From Faecalibacterium sp. I3-3-89 (lineage in GTDB: Bacteria > Bacillota > Clostridia > Oscillospirales > Ruminococcaceae), in the NCBI RefSeq assembly GCF_023347275.1, contig NZ_CP094468.1, positions 2,480,001 to 2,544,000 on the forward strand: DNA of 64,000 bases, written 5' to 3'. This document shows positions 1 through 8,213 of this stretch, in pieces. The translations under genes were made by a program, and so were the position numbers. Position 1 is the stretch's first letter, and each line of letters begins with the position of its first letter. A model generated the notes under the pieces. The model was not told the DNA's origin. It was given only the letters and a program-made list of their open reading frames with translations, and made no database searches.

Positions 1-1299
1 GTCGTTCAGGAACAGGCCCGGCACATACCAGCCGAGGTAGAGGTTCCAGCTGACGAGGTCGGTGATGTGGGCCACCGGGTTGAAGGGGCCGCACATGGCA
101 TAGCAGGCCAGCGTGGTCAGGCGGGTGGAGTCCATCTTGTGGCACAGGTCGTTCAGCTCCCGGTGATTGTCGAGCATATCGGCCTTGTCCTTGGTGGAGA
201 TGGTGATTTCATTGGAGACGCCCCAGCAGACGATGCAGGGGTGGTTGTAGTTCTGGCAGATCAGCTCTTTCATCTGGCTGATGGTGTTGGCACGGCCATT
301 GGGCAGATGCTCGGAAATATAGGGGATCTCCGCCCAGACCACCATGCCGTACTGGTCACAGAGGTCGTAGAAGTACTGGTCGTGCTGGTAATGGGCCAGA
401 CGGACGGTGTTCGCACCCAGCTCCCGGATGAGGGCCATATCCTCGTCGTGCATCGCGCGGGTGATGGCATTGCCTACGCCCTTGCGGTCCTGATGGCGGG
501 AGACGCCGTGGAGCGGGTAGGGACGGCCATTGAGGAAGAAGCCGTTCTTGGCGTCCACCGAGAAGGTGCGCAGGCCTACGCGGTTGGACACTTCATCCAC
601 CACCCTGCCGTCCCGGCTCAGGCGGACGACGCAGGTGTAGAGGTAGGGGTCCTTCACGCCGTCCCAGAGGTGGGGCGTCTCGAGGTGGAGCTTGGCGTCT
701 GCACCCTCGGCGGTGGCGACAATGTTTCCGGCCGCATCCAGCAGCTCAACGGAGAGGACGCCCTCGCCCTCGACCAAGGTCTCGACCCGGATGTCGGCCT
801 TGCCGTCCTTGAGGGCCGGGGTGATCTTCACGCCGGTGTCGCCGAAGTGTCCCAGCGCGATGTGGTCTTTCGGGACCACCATCAGGCTGACGTCGCGGTA
901 GATGCCGCCGTAGAAGGTAAAGTCGGCCTTCTGGGGGTAGATGCGGTCGTTGATGCTGTTGTCCACCTCGACGGTAAGACGGTTATCCTTTTCCAGCAGC
1001 TCAGAGATGTGGACACGGAAGGTGGAGTAGCCGCCATCGTGGGCGCAGATGGTCCTGCCGTTCAGCAGGACCTTGGCGCTGGAGTTGACGCCCTCGAACT
1101 GGAGCCAGACCTGCTGCGAAGCCGCGTCGAACGCCGGGGCGGCGAAGGCAGTGCTGTAGGTGCAGGTGCCGCGCCAGTAGTCGTTGCCGCCGTCCTGACC
1201 GTCCTTCGCGTTCCATGTGTGGGGCAGCACGACGGCTGCCGTGGAGCCGTCCGGCCCGGTGAACTGCCAGTTCTGCATAAGCTTGGCAATGCTTCGCAT
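1..1299 (-). CDS. Glycoside hydrolase family 2 protein (3' end cut by window)
   Basis: The 433 visible codons encode the N-terminal and central part of a GH2 enzyme (beta-galactosidase/beta-glucuronidase type), which removes a terminal sugar with retention of configuration. Visible are the sugar-binding jelly-roll start (NWQFTGPDG, HTWNAKDG, DYWRGTC), the Ig-like domain and the start of the TIM barrel, with NGRPYPLHGVSRHQD and the acid/base region CWGVSNEI, whose Glu is the expected proton donor. The nucleophile region lies beyond the left edge. No signal peptide is seen, so it is probably cytoplasmic and acts on imported oligosaccharides. The ATG is preceded by GGGAGGAAAAC, a strong ribosome site. 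The exact substrate cannot be told from this part. It is transcribed away from the two-component system, behind a hairpin at 1502-1537. Confidence 0.9.
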   Translation of the reverse strand, partial: MRSIAKLMQNWQFTGPDGSTAAVVLPHTWNAKDGQDGGNDYWRGTCTYSTAFAAPAFDAASQQVWLQFEGVNSSAKVLLNGRTICAHDGGYSTFRVHISELLEKDNRLTVEVDNSINDRIYPQKADFTFYGGIYRDVSLMVVPKDHIALGHFGDTGVKITPALKDGKADIRVETLVEGEGVLSVELLDAAGNIVATAEGADAKLHLETPHLWDGVKDPYLYTCVVRLSRDGRVVDEVSNRVGLRTFSVDAKNGFFLNGRPYPLHGVSRHQDRKGVGNAITRAMHDEDMALIRELGANTVRLAHYQHDQYFYDLCDQYGMVVWAEIPYISEHLPNGRANTISQMKELICQNYNHPCIVCWGVSNEITISTKDKADMLDNHRELNDLCHKMDSTRLTTLACYAMCGPFNPVAHITDLVSWNLYLGWYVPGLFLND

Positions 1300-1501
1300 T
1301 CGTTTTCCTCCCGTGTGTATCGTGGTGTTTTCTCTGTTGTGCGGTCGTTTTTTGATTTCGCTATTATTTTATCAAAGACTTTTTCTTTCGCAAGAGCGTT
1401 GCGATAATCGGTCGGATGGCGGGGATATTCGGTTTTGCGCCGCCAAATCAAAACTAATATATTTGTGCATCTCTCACAAATAGATGGATACAACAAAGAA
1501 A

Positions 1502-1537
1502 GAGACCGCCCCACATTTATTTTGTGAGACGGTCTTA
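1502..1537 (-). terminator. Hairpin after the histidine kinase gene
   Basis: AGACCG...CGGTCT stem with an inner CAC/GTG. On the minus strand it is followed by a T-rich stretch (TCTTTCTTT). It separates the two-component operon from the GH2 gene. The 1300-1712 gap otherwise holds only this hairpin and the repeat element at 1584-1714. Confidence 0.55.
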
Positions 1538-1583
1538 AACCTCTTCGCTACGCCTGCGGCGTGGGGCAGGCTCTCCCTCATAC

Positions 1584-1714
1584 AACCTCTCAGTCTGCTT
1601 CGCAGACAGCTCCCCTTGTAGGGGAGCCTCTGGCGAAGAGACGAAGCTTTGCGGAATGCCAAGGCCTCTCCTCGATAGGAGAGGTGGCAGCGCGTCAGCG
1701 CTGACGGAGAGGTT
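1584..1714. repeat. MITE-like palindromic repeat, copy 1
   Basis: About 131 bp with inverted ends: the left end begins AACCTCTCAGTC and the right end reads GACGGAGAGGTT. Internal inverted segments include the CTGCTTCGCAG hairpin, CTCCCC..GGGGAG and CTCTCC..GGAGAG. A second copy with the same order of blocks lies at 48059-48192. It encodes no protein. The right edge touches the TAA of the histidine kinase gene. This suggests a non-autonomous mobile repeat, or a dispersed hairpin with a terminator or RNA-processing role. Confidence 0.75.
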
Positions 1715-3014
1715 ACTTCCCCTGCGGAAAAATGATCTTCACCGCAAAGAAACCGTTCTGGCTCTCGGTGGTCAGAGTACCTTTATATTTCTGGACGATG
1801 CGGTTCGTCACTTTGACGGCGTAGTGGGTGGCGCGGGTGTCGGCGGCCTCCGGCGGACGGTCGGGGCTGATGATGTTCACCACCACGAAGCTCTGACGGG
1901 TGCAGACCAGCAGGTCGATGCAGCGGCGCTCCGGCTCGGGCACCTGCACGGCGCTCTCGATGGCGTGGTCGAGCATATTGGCAAAGAGGGCGTAGAGGTC
2001 GCTGGCCTCAAAAAAGCCCAGACAGCTGCCGTCCGTCACCGCATTGAGCTGGATGCGGCGGGATTCGCAGAGCAGCGATTTTTCGGTGAGCACCACGTCC
2101 AGCACCTCGTTGCCGGTGTTGCGGCTGGCGTCGTAAAGCTGTGCCGCCTTCTCGGCCTCGTCGATGTGGGCCTTCAGCTCCGGGTCGGGCGGGTCGGACG
2201 CCGCGCCCGACATCTGGCGGAGGGCGGCGATCTGAAGCTTCAGCTCATGGCAGCGCTTGTTGATGATCTGGACGTTCTGCCGCGCCACCTGATACTGCTC
2301 CCGCTGGCGCTCATATAAAAGGTTGAGGGTGTCCATCTCCTTCTGCATGGCCGACTTCTTGAACACCTCGGTCTGGAAGTAGAGCAGGGTCAGGAAGTAG
2401 AACTGTCCGATGAGCACCGTGCCCGCAAGGCTGGCGGGCATCTCGAACATCTCTCTGCTGCTCAGCAGCGCAGCTTGGAACATGAAGAGGATGCCGATGA
2501 AAAAAGCGCTGGTCAGCTGGCGCGGGCCGATGTGGTACTCTCCTTTATAAGACATCTTCCGGGAGAGGGCGTTACAGATGACAAAATAAAAGATCGCACC
2601 TGTGGTGAGCTGGGCCAGCCGGACCGGAAGCCCATCGATATCGAGGGGGGTGCCGCGGCGCTCAAAGAACACCTCCGCCAGCCGCCAGCCCTCATAGGCC
2701 GTCTGGGAGGTGAGCAGGCTCCACACCGCGCAGTAGAGTGCCCCCTTCCGGTCGATCTCGACGCAGGCGTAGATCATCATGCCCAGCAGGACGAAGAAGG
2801 ACACATAGAGCGCCAGCAGCGAGAATTGAAGCTCGTGGAGGTTGGTACTCTGGGCCGAAGGATCCAGCACATAGGTCAGGCCCATCAGCGGCAGCAGCAT
2901 CCCCAGTGCACGGAGGCGGAAGCCGGGCCGGTGTTTGAGCGGCAGACAGAAGGCCAGCGCCGCACCCCAGCGCAGCAGCGCCCGGAAGATGACATGGTGG
3001 AAAACGATGCTCAC
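1713..3014 (-). CDS. GHKL-type sensor histidine kinase
   Basis: A 433-residue membrane sensor kinase of the LytS/AgrC-like class. About six hydrophobic segments fill residues 1-200. A coiled dimerisation region follows, with the likely phosphoacceptor in KRCHELKLQI, and a C-terminal ATPase domain with the N-box NMLDHAIESA. The G-boxes are weak, as is common in GHKL kinases. The GTG start overlaps the TGA of the response regulator gene (sequence GTGA) and has GGAGG upstream; longer frames lack such a site. It presumably senses an extracellular signal such as a peptide and phosphorylates the regulator encoded directly before it. The signal is unknown. The stop codon abuts the MITE-like repeat. 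Confidence 0.87.
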   Translation of the reverse strand: MSIVFHHVIFRALLRWGAALAFCLPLKHRPGFRLRALGMLLPLMGLTYVLDPSAQSTNLHELQFSLLALYVSFFVLLGMMIYACVEIDRKGALYCAVWSLLTSQTAYEGWRLAEVFFERRGTPLDIDGLPVRLAQLTTGAIFYFVICNALSRKMSYKGEYHIGPRQLTSAFFIGILFMFQAALLSSREMFEMPASLAGTVLIGQFYFLTLLYFQTEVFKKSAMQKEMDTLNLLYERQREQYQVARQNVQIINKRCHELKLQIAALRQMSGAASDPPDPELKAHIDEAEKAAQLYDASRNTGNEVLDVVLTEKSLLCESRRIQLNAVTDGSCLGFFEASDLYALFANMLDHAIESAVQVPEPERRCIDLLVCTRQSFVVVNIISPDRPPEAADTRATHYAVKVTNRIVQKYKGTLTTESQNGFFAVKIIFPQGK

Positions 3015-3721
3015 AGCACACCTCCAATGTAGGACGCCACCGCCGTGAGGAAGGCTGCGCGCTGGCGGCGGCTGATCTCCAAGCGGTCGGTGTTGACGTG
3101 GACGAAGTCGTTCTCCACGGCCTTGACGTATTGCAGGTTGACCAGATAGCACTGGTTGCAGCGGGAGAAATGGTACTGTGCCAGCTGCTTTTCGGCGCTG
3201 GCGAGGCTGGCCCGGACCGAAAACTCCCCTTTTGCAGTGTGATACCAGAGCAGCCGGTCACGGGTCTCCAGATAATAGATGTCGTTGGTGGAGAGCACCT
3301 GCATTCCGCCGCCTGCCAGCTGCAGAACGACCTGCCCGCCCCGGCGGCGCTCCACCCGCTGGACGGCCCGGGAGAGCTTGGTGCAGAACTGGTAGTAGTT
3401 CACCGGCTTGAGCACATAGTCCAGCGCATCCACCTCATAGCCCTTGATTGCGTACTGCGCCATGTTGGTCACGAACACCAGCACGGCGTCCCCGTCCACG
3501 GCCCGTATCTTTTCCGCCGCGCCGAAGCCGTCCAGCCCCGGCATCTCCACGTCCATAAAGATGATGTCCCAGCCCGGCTCGTAATGGGCCGCGATGACCG
3601 CCCCGTCCTCGATGGGCACGGCCTCCACCTGCAGGCTGTTTTCGGCGGCGTACTTCCGGATGAACCGGCACAGCTCGTCCCGCACCTCCTGCTGATCTTC
3701 GACAACCGCGATCTTCAGCAT
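3011..3721 (-). CDS. LytTR-family response regulator
   Basis: A 236-residue AgrA/LytR-type regulator. Residues 1-120 form a receiver domain with acidic pair E8/D9, phosphoacceptor D57 in IIFMDVEMPG, and the conserved K in DYVLKPVNY. Residues about 135-235 form a LytTR DNA-binding domain (YYLETRDRLLWYHT, FSRCNQCYLVNLQYV). The ATG is preceded by AAGGAGGCTGCGGG. It is the first gene of a two-gene operon and overlaps the kinase start by 4 bp. LytTR regulators bind short direct repeats, but no clear pair is seen; only a perfect inverted repeat about 90-130 bp upstream (3807-3848). Targets are unknown. Confidence 0.9.
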   Translation of the reverse strand: MLKIAVVEDQQEVRDELCRFIRKYAAENSLQVEAVPIEDGAVIAAHYEPGWDIIFMDVEMPGLDGFGAAEKIRAVDGDAVLVFVTNMAQYAIKGYEVDALDYVLKPVNYYQFCTKLSRAVQRVERRRGGQVVLQLAGGGMQVLSTNDIYYLETRDRLLWYHTAKGEFSVRASLASAEKQLAQYHFSRCNQCYLVNLQYVKAVENDFVHVNTDRLEISRRQRAAFLTAVASYIGGVL

Positions 3722-3806
3722 CCCGCAGCCTCCTTTTCCCCGTTCTGACTCATTTTTATCGCAATTTTCAAAAATAGTGCCTATCAAAACGGCATATTTG
3801 CGATAT

Positions 3807-3848
3807 GCAGTTTGCGGATGCTGCTTGTGCATTCAAAACGCAAACTGC
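3807..3848. promoter_or_regulatory. Inverted repeat upstream of the response regulator gene
   Basis: Perfect 10-bp arms GCAGTTTGCG (3807-3816) and CGCAAACTGC (3839-3848) are separated by 22 bp. It could be an operator for the LytTR system or an RNA hairpin. There is no T-run after it. Confidence 0.4.
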
Positions 3849-3908
3849 TATTCACTGCTTTTTATTGAAACATACTTTCGGGCGAAATGCAACGGAGAAG
3901 ACGCAAAA

Positions 3909-3942
3909 AGCCCCCGGCTTCTGAAAACAGAGACCGGGGGCT
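3909..3942 (-). terminator. Rho-independent terminator of the TRAP operon
   Basis: Stem AAGCCCCCGG/CCGGGGGCTT with a short loop. The minus-strand transcript continues into CTTTTTGC. It lies about 33 bp past the dctM stop. Confidence 0.85.
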
Positions 3943-3974
3943 TGTCATGCAATGGTAGCGCAGCTGCGTTTTTA

Positions 3975-5267
3975 TTAGCCGCCCAGAACAGCGGGCAGGA
4001 ATTCCGCCAATCCGGGAATAGTGAAGGTCAGAATCGCCATGAGTGCCACCGTGCCGATGACGTACAGCGTATCGGGAAAGGCCTCGTCCACCTTCATGCC
4101 CAGCACACGGCAGGAGGTAAACAGGTTGACCGACAGCGGCGGGGTCAGGCTGCCGACCATCAGGGTCATCAGCAGGGCGATGCCGAAGTGGAGCGGAGTC
4201 AGGCCGACCGATACCGCGATGGGCAACAGGATGGGGGTGGTCAGGATGATGATGCAGACCGTCTCCATGAACATACCAAGGATCATCAGCAGCAGGAAGA
4301 TGAAGGCGAGGATAAGGAACTTGGAGTCGGTGATGCTCATCAGCCAGCTTGCAAACATCTGGGGCACCTTCTGAGTGGACATGAGCCAGCCGAAGGGAGA
4401 AGCGACGGAGATGATGAGCATGATGACGCCGGTGGAAACGACAGCGTCAGCAGACACCTTGAAGAAGTCCTTCAGGGTCAGCTCGCGGTAGACGAACACG
4501 GCGAGGAACAGCGCGTAGACCACAGCCACGACAGCGGCCTCGGTAGCGGTGCACAGACCGGAAAAGACGCCGCCCAGAATGGCCACGGGCATCAGCAGGG
4601 GCAGCAGAGCATCCAGAATGATCTTCATGCGCTCATTGACGGTGTACTCGTGAGGGTCCTTGTTCTCCTTCTTCTGCCGACGGACAGCGAAGAAGCTATT
4701 CAGGGCGATGAGGGCGATGATGGTCAACAGGCCGGGGGCCACGCCGCCGAGGAACATATCGCCCACGGAGACGCTGGCCGACTGGGCGTAGACCACCATG
4801 ACGATGCTTGGCGGGATGATGCAGGCCATCGTGCCGCCGGCTGCGATAAGGCCGGCCGTCAGGCCTTTGGGATACCCCTCCTCCAGCATGGAGGGGCCGA
4901 TGATCTTGCCGATGGCGGCAGCAGAGGCGACACCGGAACCGGAAACGGCACCGAAGAAGCCGCAGGCAGCCATAGCCGTTGCACCCAGACCACCGGGGAA
5001 TTTACGAAGCAGCATATTCGCCAGCTTTATCAATCGCGGTGTACTGCCGTAGACCATCAAGGCACCGGCAAAGATGAACATGGGCATCGCCAGCATATTA
5101 AAGCTCTTTGCGCCGCTGACCATGCGCTGCAGCAGAATGTCCATCGAGGGGCCGCCGTTGACGTAGAGCAGAGTCATGCAGCTGATGCCGATGGAGAATG
5201 CGACCGGCACGCCGATGAGGAGGCAGACCGCCAGCGCAACAAACATCAGGATCAATCCAGTATTCAT
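3975..5267 (-). CDS. dctM: TRAP transporter large permease
   Basis: A 430-residue, very hydrophobic DctM/SiaM-type protein with 11-13 predicted membrane helices. It forms the ion-coupled channel of a tripartite ATP-independent periplasmic transporter. Family signatures visible are the early PVAFSIGISC segment, the GSTPRLIKLAN loop and the repeated GGVFSGLCTATEAAVVAVVYA motif. Its start overlaps the dctQ stop by 4 bp, so the two permease genes are translationally coupled. It is the last gene of the dctP-dctQ-dctM operon and is followed by a terminator. The substrate is probably a carboxylated compound handled by the aldolase and kinase of the divergent operon; that link is inference. Confidence 0.95.
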   Translation of the reverse strand: MNTGLILMFVALAVCLLIGVPVAFSIGISCMTLLYVNGGPSMDILLQRMVSGAKSFNMLAMPMFIFAGALMVYGSTPRLIKLANMLLRKFPGGLGATAMAACGFFGAVSGSGVASAAAIGKIIGPSMLEEGYPKGLTAGLIAAGGTMACIIPPSIVMVVYAQSASVSVGDMFLGGVAPGLLTIIALIALNSFFAVRRQKKENKDPHEYTVNERMKIILDALLPLLMPVAILGGVFSGLCTATEAAVVAVVYALFLAVFVYRELTLKDFFKVSADAVVSTGVIMLIISVASPFGWLMSTQKVPQMFASWLMSITDSKFLILAFIFLLLMILGMFMETVCIIILTTPILLPIAVSVGLTPLHFGIALLMTLMVGSLTPPLSVNLFTSCRVLGMKVDEAFPDTLYVIGTVALMAILTFTIPGLAEFLPAVLGG

Positions 5268-5773
5268 CGATTCAATTCCTCCTCTTCCTTAGAGGTATCC
5301 CTGCCCATCAGCTTCATCAGGTGCAGGATGGCCCAAACCACATAGAAGACGATCATCAGCACGCAGCCCAGCAGGATGGCCAGATAATTGATACCCTGAG
5401 GCAGACGGAGGGCGGGGGTCTGCATGGACCAGCTGGTCAGCATCTGCTTATAGGCAATGGTGGACACGATGACAAGGAACACGATGCAGATGACGTCGTC
5501 GAGCAGTTCGAAAGCGTTATACACCGGGGTCGGGAGCTTGCGGATAAAGAAATCGATGCGGGTATTGCCGTTGTTGATGGTAGCCATTGCCGCGCCCAGA
5601 TAGGTGATGAAAACCATCGCCATGCTGGCCACTTCCTCCACCCAAGTAAATGAGTGGTCAAAGAAGTTGCGGTTGATGACCTGCATGAACACGATGACCA
5701 CCAGCAGGCAGATGGAGACGCAGCTGATGAGCCGCAGCAGGAATTTGATGGTATCGAGAAGCTTCTTTGCCAA
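5264..5773 (-). CDS. dctQ: TRAP transporter small permease
   Basis: A 169-residue four-helix membrane protein of the DctQ family, which bridges the binding protein and the large permease. Hydrophobic segments are seen near residues 10-30, 45-65, 85-110 and 125-150, with the family pattern VINRNFFDHSFTWVEEVASMAMVFITYLG split over helices 1 and 2. It starts about 45 bp after dctP and overlaps dctM by 4 bp. Length and charge pattern (acidic C-terminal tail) are typical. Confidence 0.93.
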   Translation of the reverse strand: MAKKLLDTIKFLLRLISCVSICLLVVIVFMQVINRNFFDHSFTWVEEVASMAMVFITYLGAAMATINNGNTRIDFFIRKLPTPVYNAFELLDDVICIVFLVIVSTIAYKQMLTSWSMQTPALRLPQGINYLAILLGCVLMIVFYVVWAILHLMKLMGRDTSKEEEELNR

Positions 5774-5817
5774 AGTCTATTCCTTCCTTTCTCTCGGAGG
5801 CCGACAGGCTCTTATCT

Positions 5818-6873
5818 TTACTTATTAAAAGAGGTGGCCAAGTCGATCCAGCTCTGGCCGTCGGCGTACTGAGAGGCGTAATCGGCCCACACGCCGTCCA
5901 TCTTGGCCTGGAAGGCAGCCTTATCGACCTCGTTGACCTCCATGCCTGCTTCCTTCAGCAGGTCGAGGTACTTGTTTTCATCGTTCTCTTCCAGATCGAT
6001 CTCACGGGCGTTCTTGGCCTCTTCCATCAAGATTTCCTGATACTCGGTGGGCAGGCTGTTGAACCAGTCCATATTGCAGACGAAAGGAGCGGCGTCATAC
6101 ATGTGGCCGGTGAGGGACAGGTATTTCTGCACGTCCTGAAGAGAAGAAGAGTAGATGTTGGACAGCGGGTTCTCCTGACCATCGATGGTGCCGTTCTGCA
6201 GGCCGGTGTAAACATCAGAGAAGGCCATGATGACGATGGAAGCGTCCAGTGCGTCGTACATGGCGACCTTCATGCTGTTCTCGTTGGTGCGGAACTTGAT
6301 TCCCTTCAGATCCTCGGGCTTTTCCAGCGGGCGGGTGTTGTTGGTCATGTGACGGTAGCCGCTCTCCCAGATGGACAGGACCTTGAATCCCATGGGCTCA
6401 ATGAGCTTCTCGGCGAACTGAGCGCCGAAATCGCCGCCCCATGCATTACGAGCATTGTCCAGACTGGTAAACAGGAAGGGCAACAGGGCCACGTTGACCT
6501 CTGCGTTGATGCCCTCGAAGTTTGCAGCACCCATCTGCATGCAGGCCTCTGTGGAACCGCCACGCACCTGCTCAATCAGGTCGCTCTCACCGCCCAACGC
6601 GCTATCAGTGTAGATCTCGACCTGAATGCCGCCGTTAGTGCGCTCCTCAACAGCCTTTTCAAAGCTCTGCAGCGCGACGATGGAGGGGTGAGATGCACTC
6701 ATGACCGAGCCGATATTCATCGTATAAGTAGTGCCGGGAGCTGCCGCTGCGGCAGTCGATGCTGCGCCGGAGACAGCAGCGCTGGTGGAAGAAGAACCGC
6801 CGCAGGCTGCCAGAGCGCCTGCCATTGTTGCAGAGCCAAGAACCTTCAGGAAATTTCTGCGAGAGATTTTCAT
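5818..6873 (-). CDS. dctP: TRAP transporter substrate-binding lipoprotein (DctP family)
   Basis: A 351-residue extracellular solute receptor. The N-terminus carries a twin-arginine-like motif (SRRNFLK, R5/R6), a hydrophobic stretch and a lipobox ending LAAC, so C24 is the likely lipidated residue. Export as a Tat lipoprotein is possible. The mature part has the DctP core (SASHPSIVALQSFEKAVEE near residue 60, KGIKFRTNENSMKVAMYDAL with the substrate-carboxylate Arg, and NGTIDGQENPLSN). The ATG is chosen because TAGGAGGACATCG precedes it and the signal peptide then starts normally. It is first in the operon, with a probable GntR operator about 100 bp upstream. Confidence 0.95.
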   Translation of the reverse strand: MKISRRNFLKVLGSATMAGALAACGGSSSTSAAVSGAASTAAAAAPGTTYTMNIGSVMSASHPSIVALQSFEKAVEERTNGGIQVEIYTDSALGGESDLIEQVRGGSTEACMQMGAANFEGINAEVNVALLPFLFTSLDNARNAWGGDFGAQFAEKLIEPMGFKVLSIWESGYRHMTNNTRPLEKPEDLKGIKFRTNENSMKVAMYDALDASIVIMAFSDVYTGLQNGTIDGQENPLSNIYSSSLQDVQKYLSLTGHMYDAAPFVCNMDWFNSLPTEYQEILMEEAKNAREIDLEENDENKYLDLLKEAGMEVNEVDKAAFQAKMDGVWADYASQYADGQSWIDLATSFNK

Positions 6874-6971
6874 AATCGATGTCCTCCTAAATTTTCTTAT
6901 TCCTTTTTGAACCTGCGGAGTCTTTCTCAACAGGTTGGGTTCAGTGTATTTGCTGCGCGCAGGCTATATCT

Positions 6972-7010
6972 CGCTCTAAAATTTTAAATTTTTAGGTAAA
7001 TATTAGAGCG
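6972..7010 (-). promoter_or_regulatory. Probable GntR operator upstream of the TRAP operon
   Basis: Contains TATTTACCTAAAAATTT on the minus strand (7002-6986), the same core found at 7847-7866 and 8062-8080. It is framed by a perfect inverted repeat CGCTCTAA (6972-6979) / TTAGAGCG (7003-7010). It lies between the regulator gene and dctP. Confidence 0.6.
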
Positions 7011-7070
7011 AAAAGGCCCTTTTCTATTCAGGTCTCCTGCATTTGATCCAAAAATAAAAATCAATCTGTA

Positions 7071-7835
7071 TCAAACTTCGTATTTTGCTTTCAGCGCCTT
7101 GATACGGGCAGCCTTGGCACGGCATTCGTCATCGGTGGCGTAGTCGTCGGTGGCGCGGGCGATGTGGCGGGTGACTGCATTGATGAAGCGGGCAGAGTCT
7201 GCAGCTGCGATAGCATCCACGATGGCCTGATGCTCCATGAGGTTGCACTCCAGTGTACTCAGCTTGAGCGGAGTATGGTTGACACCGAGATAGGCCAGAA
7301 ATGTGATGCGGTTGGTCCCAAGGTCTTGGTGCATTTTGACCACACGGGCGTTGCCGCAGTAAAGCATATAGCAGCGATGAAACCGCACCTCATTTGCGAC
7401 CCAATCGGCGTTGAAGTGTTCGCCGCGCTCCGCCACCAAACGGCGGGTCGTTGCCATCACTTCCTTCAGCTCCTTCACCAGCTCAGGGTGTCCTTTTGAC
7501 ATCTCAATAATCGCATCTGCGTAAAAAACCTCGCACATCATGCGAGCTTCCAGCGCATCCAGCAGTTCGGCGTTCGTGTAGGTACGCACCACCATGCTAC
7601 GGCGGGGCAGCGCCTCCACATAGCCCTCGGAGATGAGACGGTTCAATGCATCCTTCACTGGCGTATGGCTCACACCAAATTCCTCGGACAGTTCCCGGAC
7701 GATAAGCTTCTTTCCGGCCTCATACTTGCCGGTATAAATATTCTGCCGGATCTTGTCTGCCACCACATCTACTAAAGAGGTATTGACCAGCAGGCTGAGA
7801 TCCGTAACGCACTCGATGTTCTGTACTGTGTTCAT
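7071..7835 (-). CDS. GntR-family regulator, FadR/FCD subgroup
   Basis: A 254-residue repressor-type protein. An N-terminal winged helix (residues about 18-85: DVVADKIRQNIYTGKY, LIVRELSEEFGVSHTPVKDAL, LISEGYV) is followed by a helical FCD ligand-binding domain (about 100-230) with metal/ligand-binding His and Asp positions such as RFHRCY and RHIARA. It sits between the TRAP operon and the divergent aldolase-kinase operon. One copy of the shared motif TTTACCTAAA lies 12 bp upstream of its own ATG, which suggests autoregulation. The ligand is probably the transported compound or a breakdown intermediate. GAGGAAGTTTC serves as ribosome site. Confidence 0.92.
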   Translation of the reverse strand: MNTVQNIECVTDLSLLVNTSLVDVVADKIRQNIYTGKYEAGKKLIVRELSEEFGVSHTPVKDALNRLISEGYVEALPRRSMVVRTYTNAELLDALEARMMCEVFYADAIIEMSKGHPELVKELKEVMATTRRLVAERGEHFNADWVANEVRFHRCYMLYCGNARVVKMHQDLGTNRITFLAYLGVNHTPLKLSTLECNLMEHQAIVDAIAAADSARFINAVTRHIARATDDYATDDECRAKAARIKALKAKYEV

Positions 7836-7846
7836 GAAACTTCCTC

Positions 7847-7866
7847 AAATTTACCTAAAGATTTTT
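7847..7866. promoter_or_regulatory. Probable GntR operator at the regulator's own start
   Basis: AAATTTACCTAAAGATTTTT is 12 bp before the regulator ATG and close to the copies at 6986-7002 and 8062-8080. Confidence 0.6.
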
Positions 7867-8061
7867 CTGGCCTTATCATATCACACCTTCGCGCAGTGGC
7901 ACAAGATGTCTTTTTCACAAGAAAATCGAAAATTTCTTGTGGATATTGCCAACCAGACGGCCTCCTTCGCGTCGTTTTGTGCAAATCGCTTCGAGAAAGG
8001 CCACCATTTTGAGCGTTTTGCCGCTTGCGTTTTGTCCTGCAACTTGCTACAATCAATTCAG

Positions 8062-8080
8062 AATTTACCTAAAAATTTTT
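8062..8080. promoter_or_regulatory. Probable GntR operator before the aldolase-kinase operon
   Basis: AATTTACCTAAAAATTTTT is the third copy of the motif. The 7836-8213 gap holds this site, the one at 7847, and the extended -10 at 8170-8178; nothing else is seen. Confidence 0.6.
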
Positions 8081-8169
8081 GCTTCCATTTCACGTTTCAT
8101 TGCCGGGCCTCCCGTCCGGCCCTATCCTGTGCCTTTTCTGTCCTGTACTCGCGCGCGGCGCGTCTTTTA

Positions 8170-8178
8170 TGGTATAGT
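8170..8178 (+). promoter_or_regulatory. Extended -10 promoter of the aldolase-kinase operon
   Basis: TGGTATAGT gives an extended -10 (TG-N-TATAGT) 36 bp before the aldolase ATG. No good -35 box is seen at 17 bp, which is normal for extended -10 promoters. Confidence 0.5.
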
Positions 8179-8213
8179 ATAGAAGGGCACCGAAAAAGAA
8201 AGAGGCTACTTTT

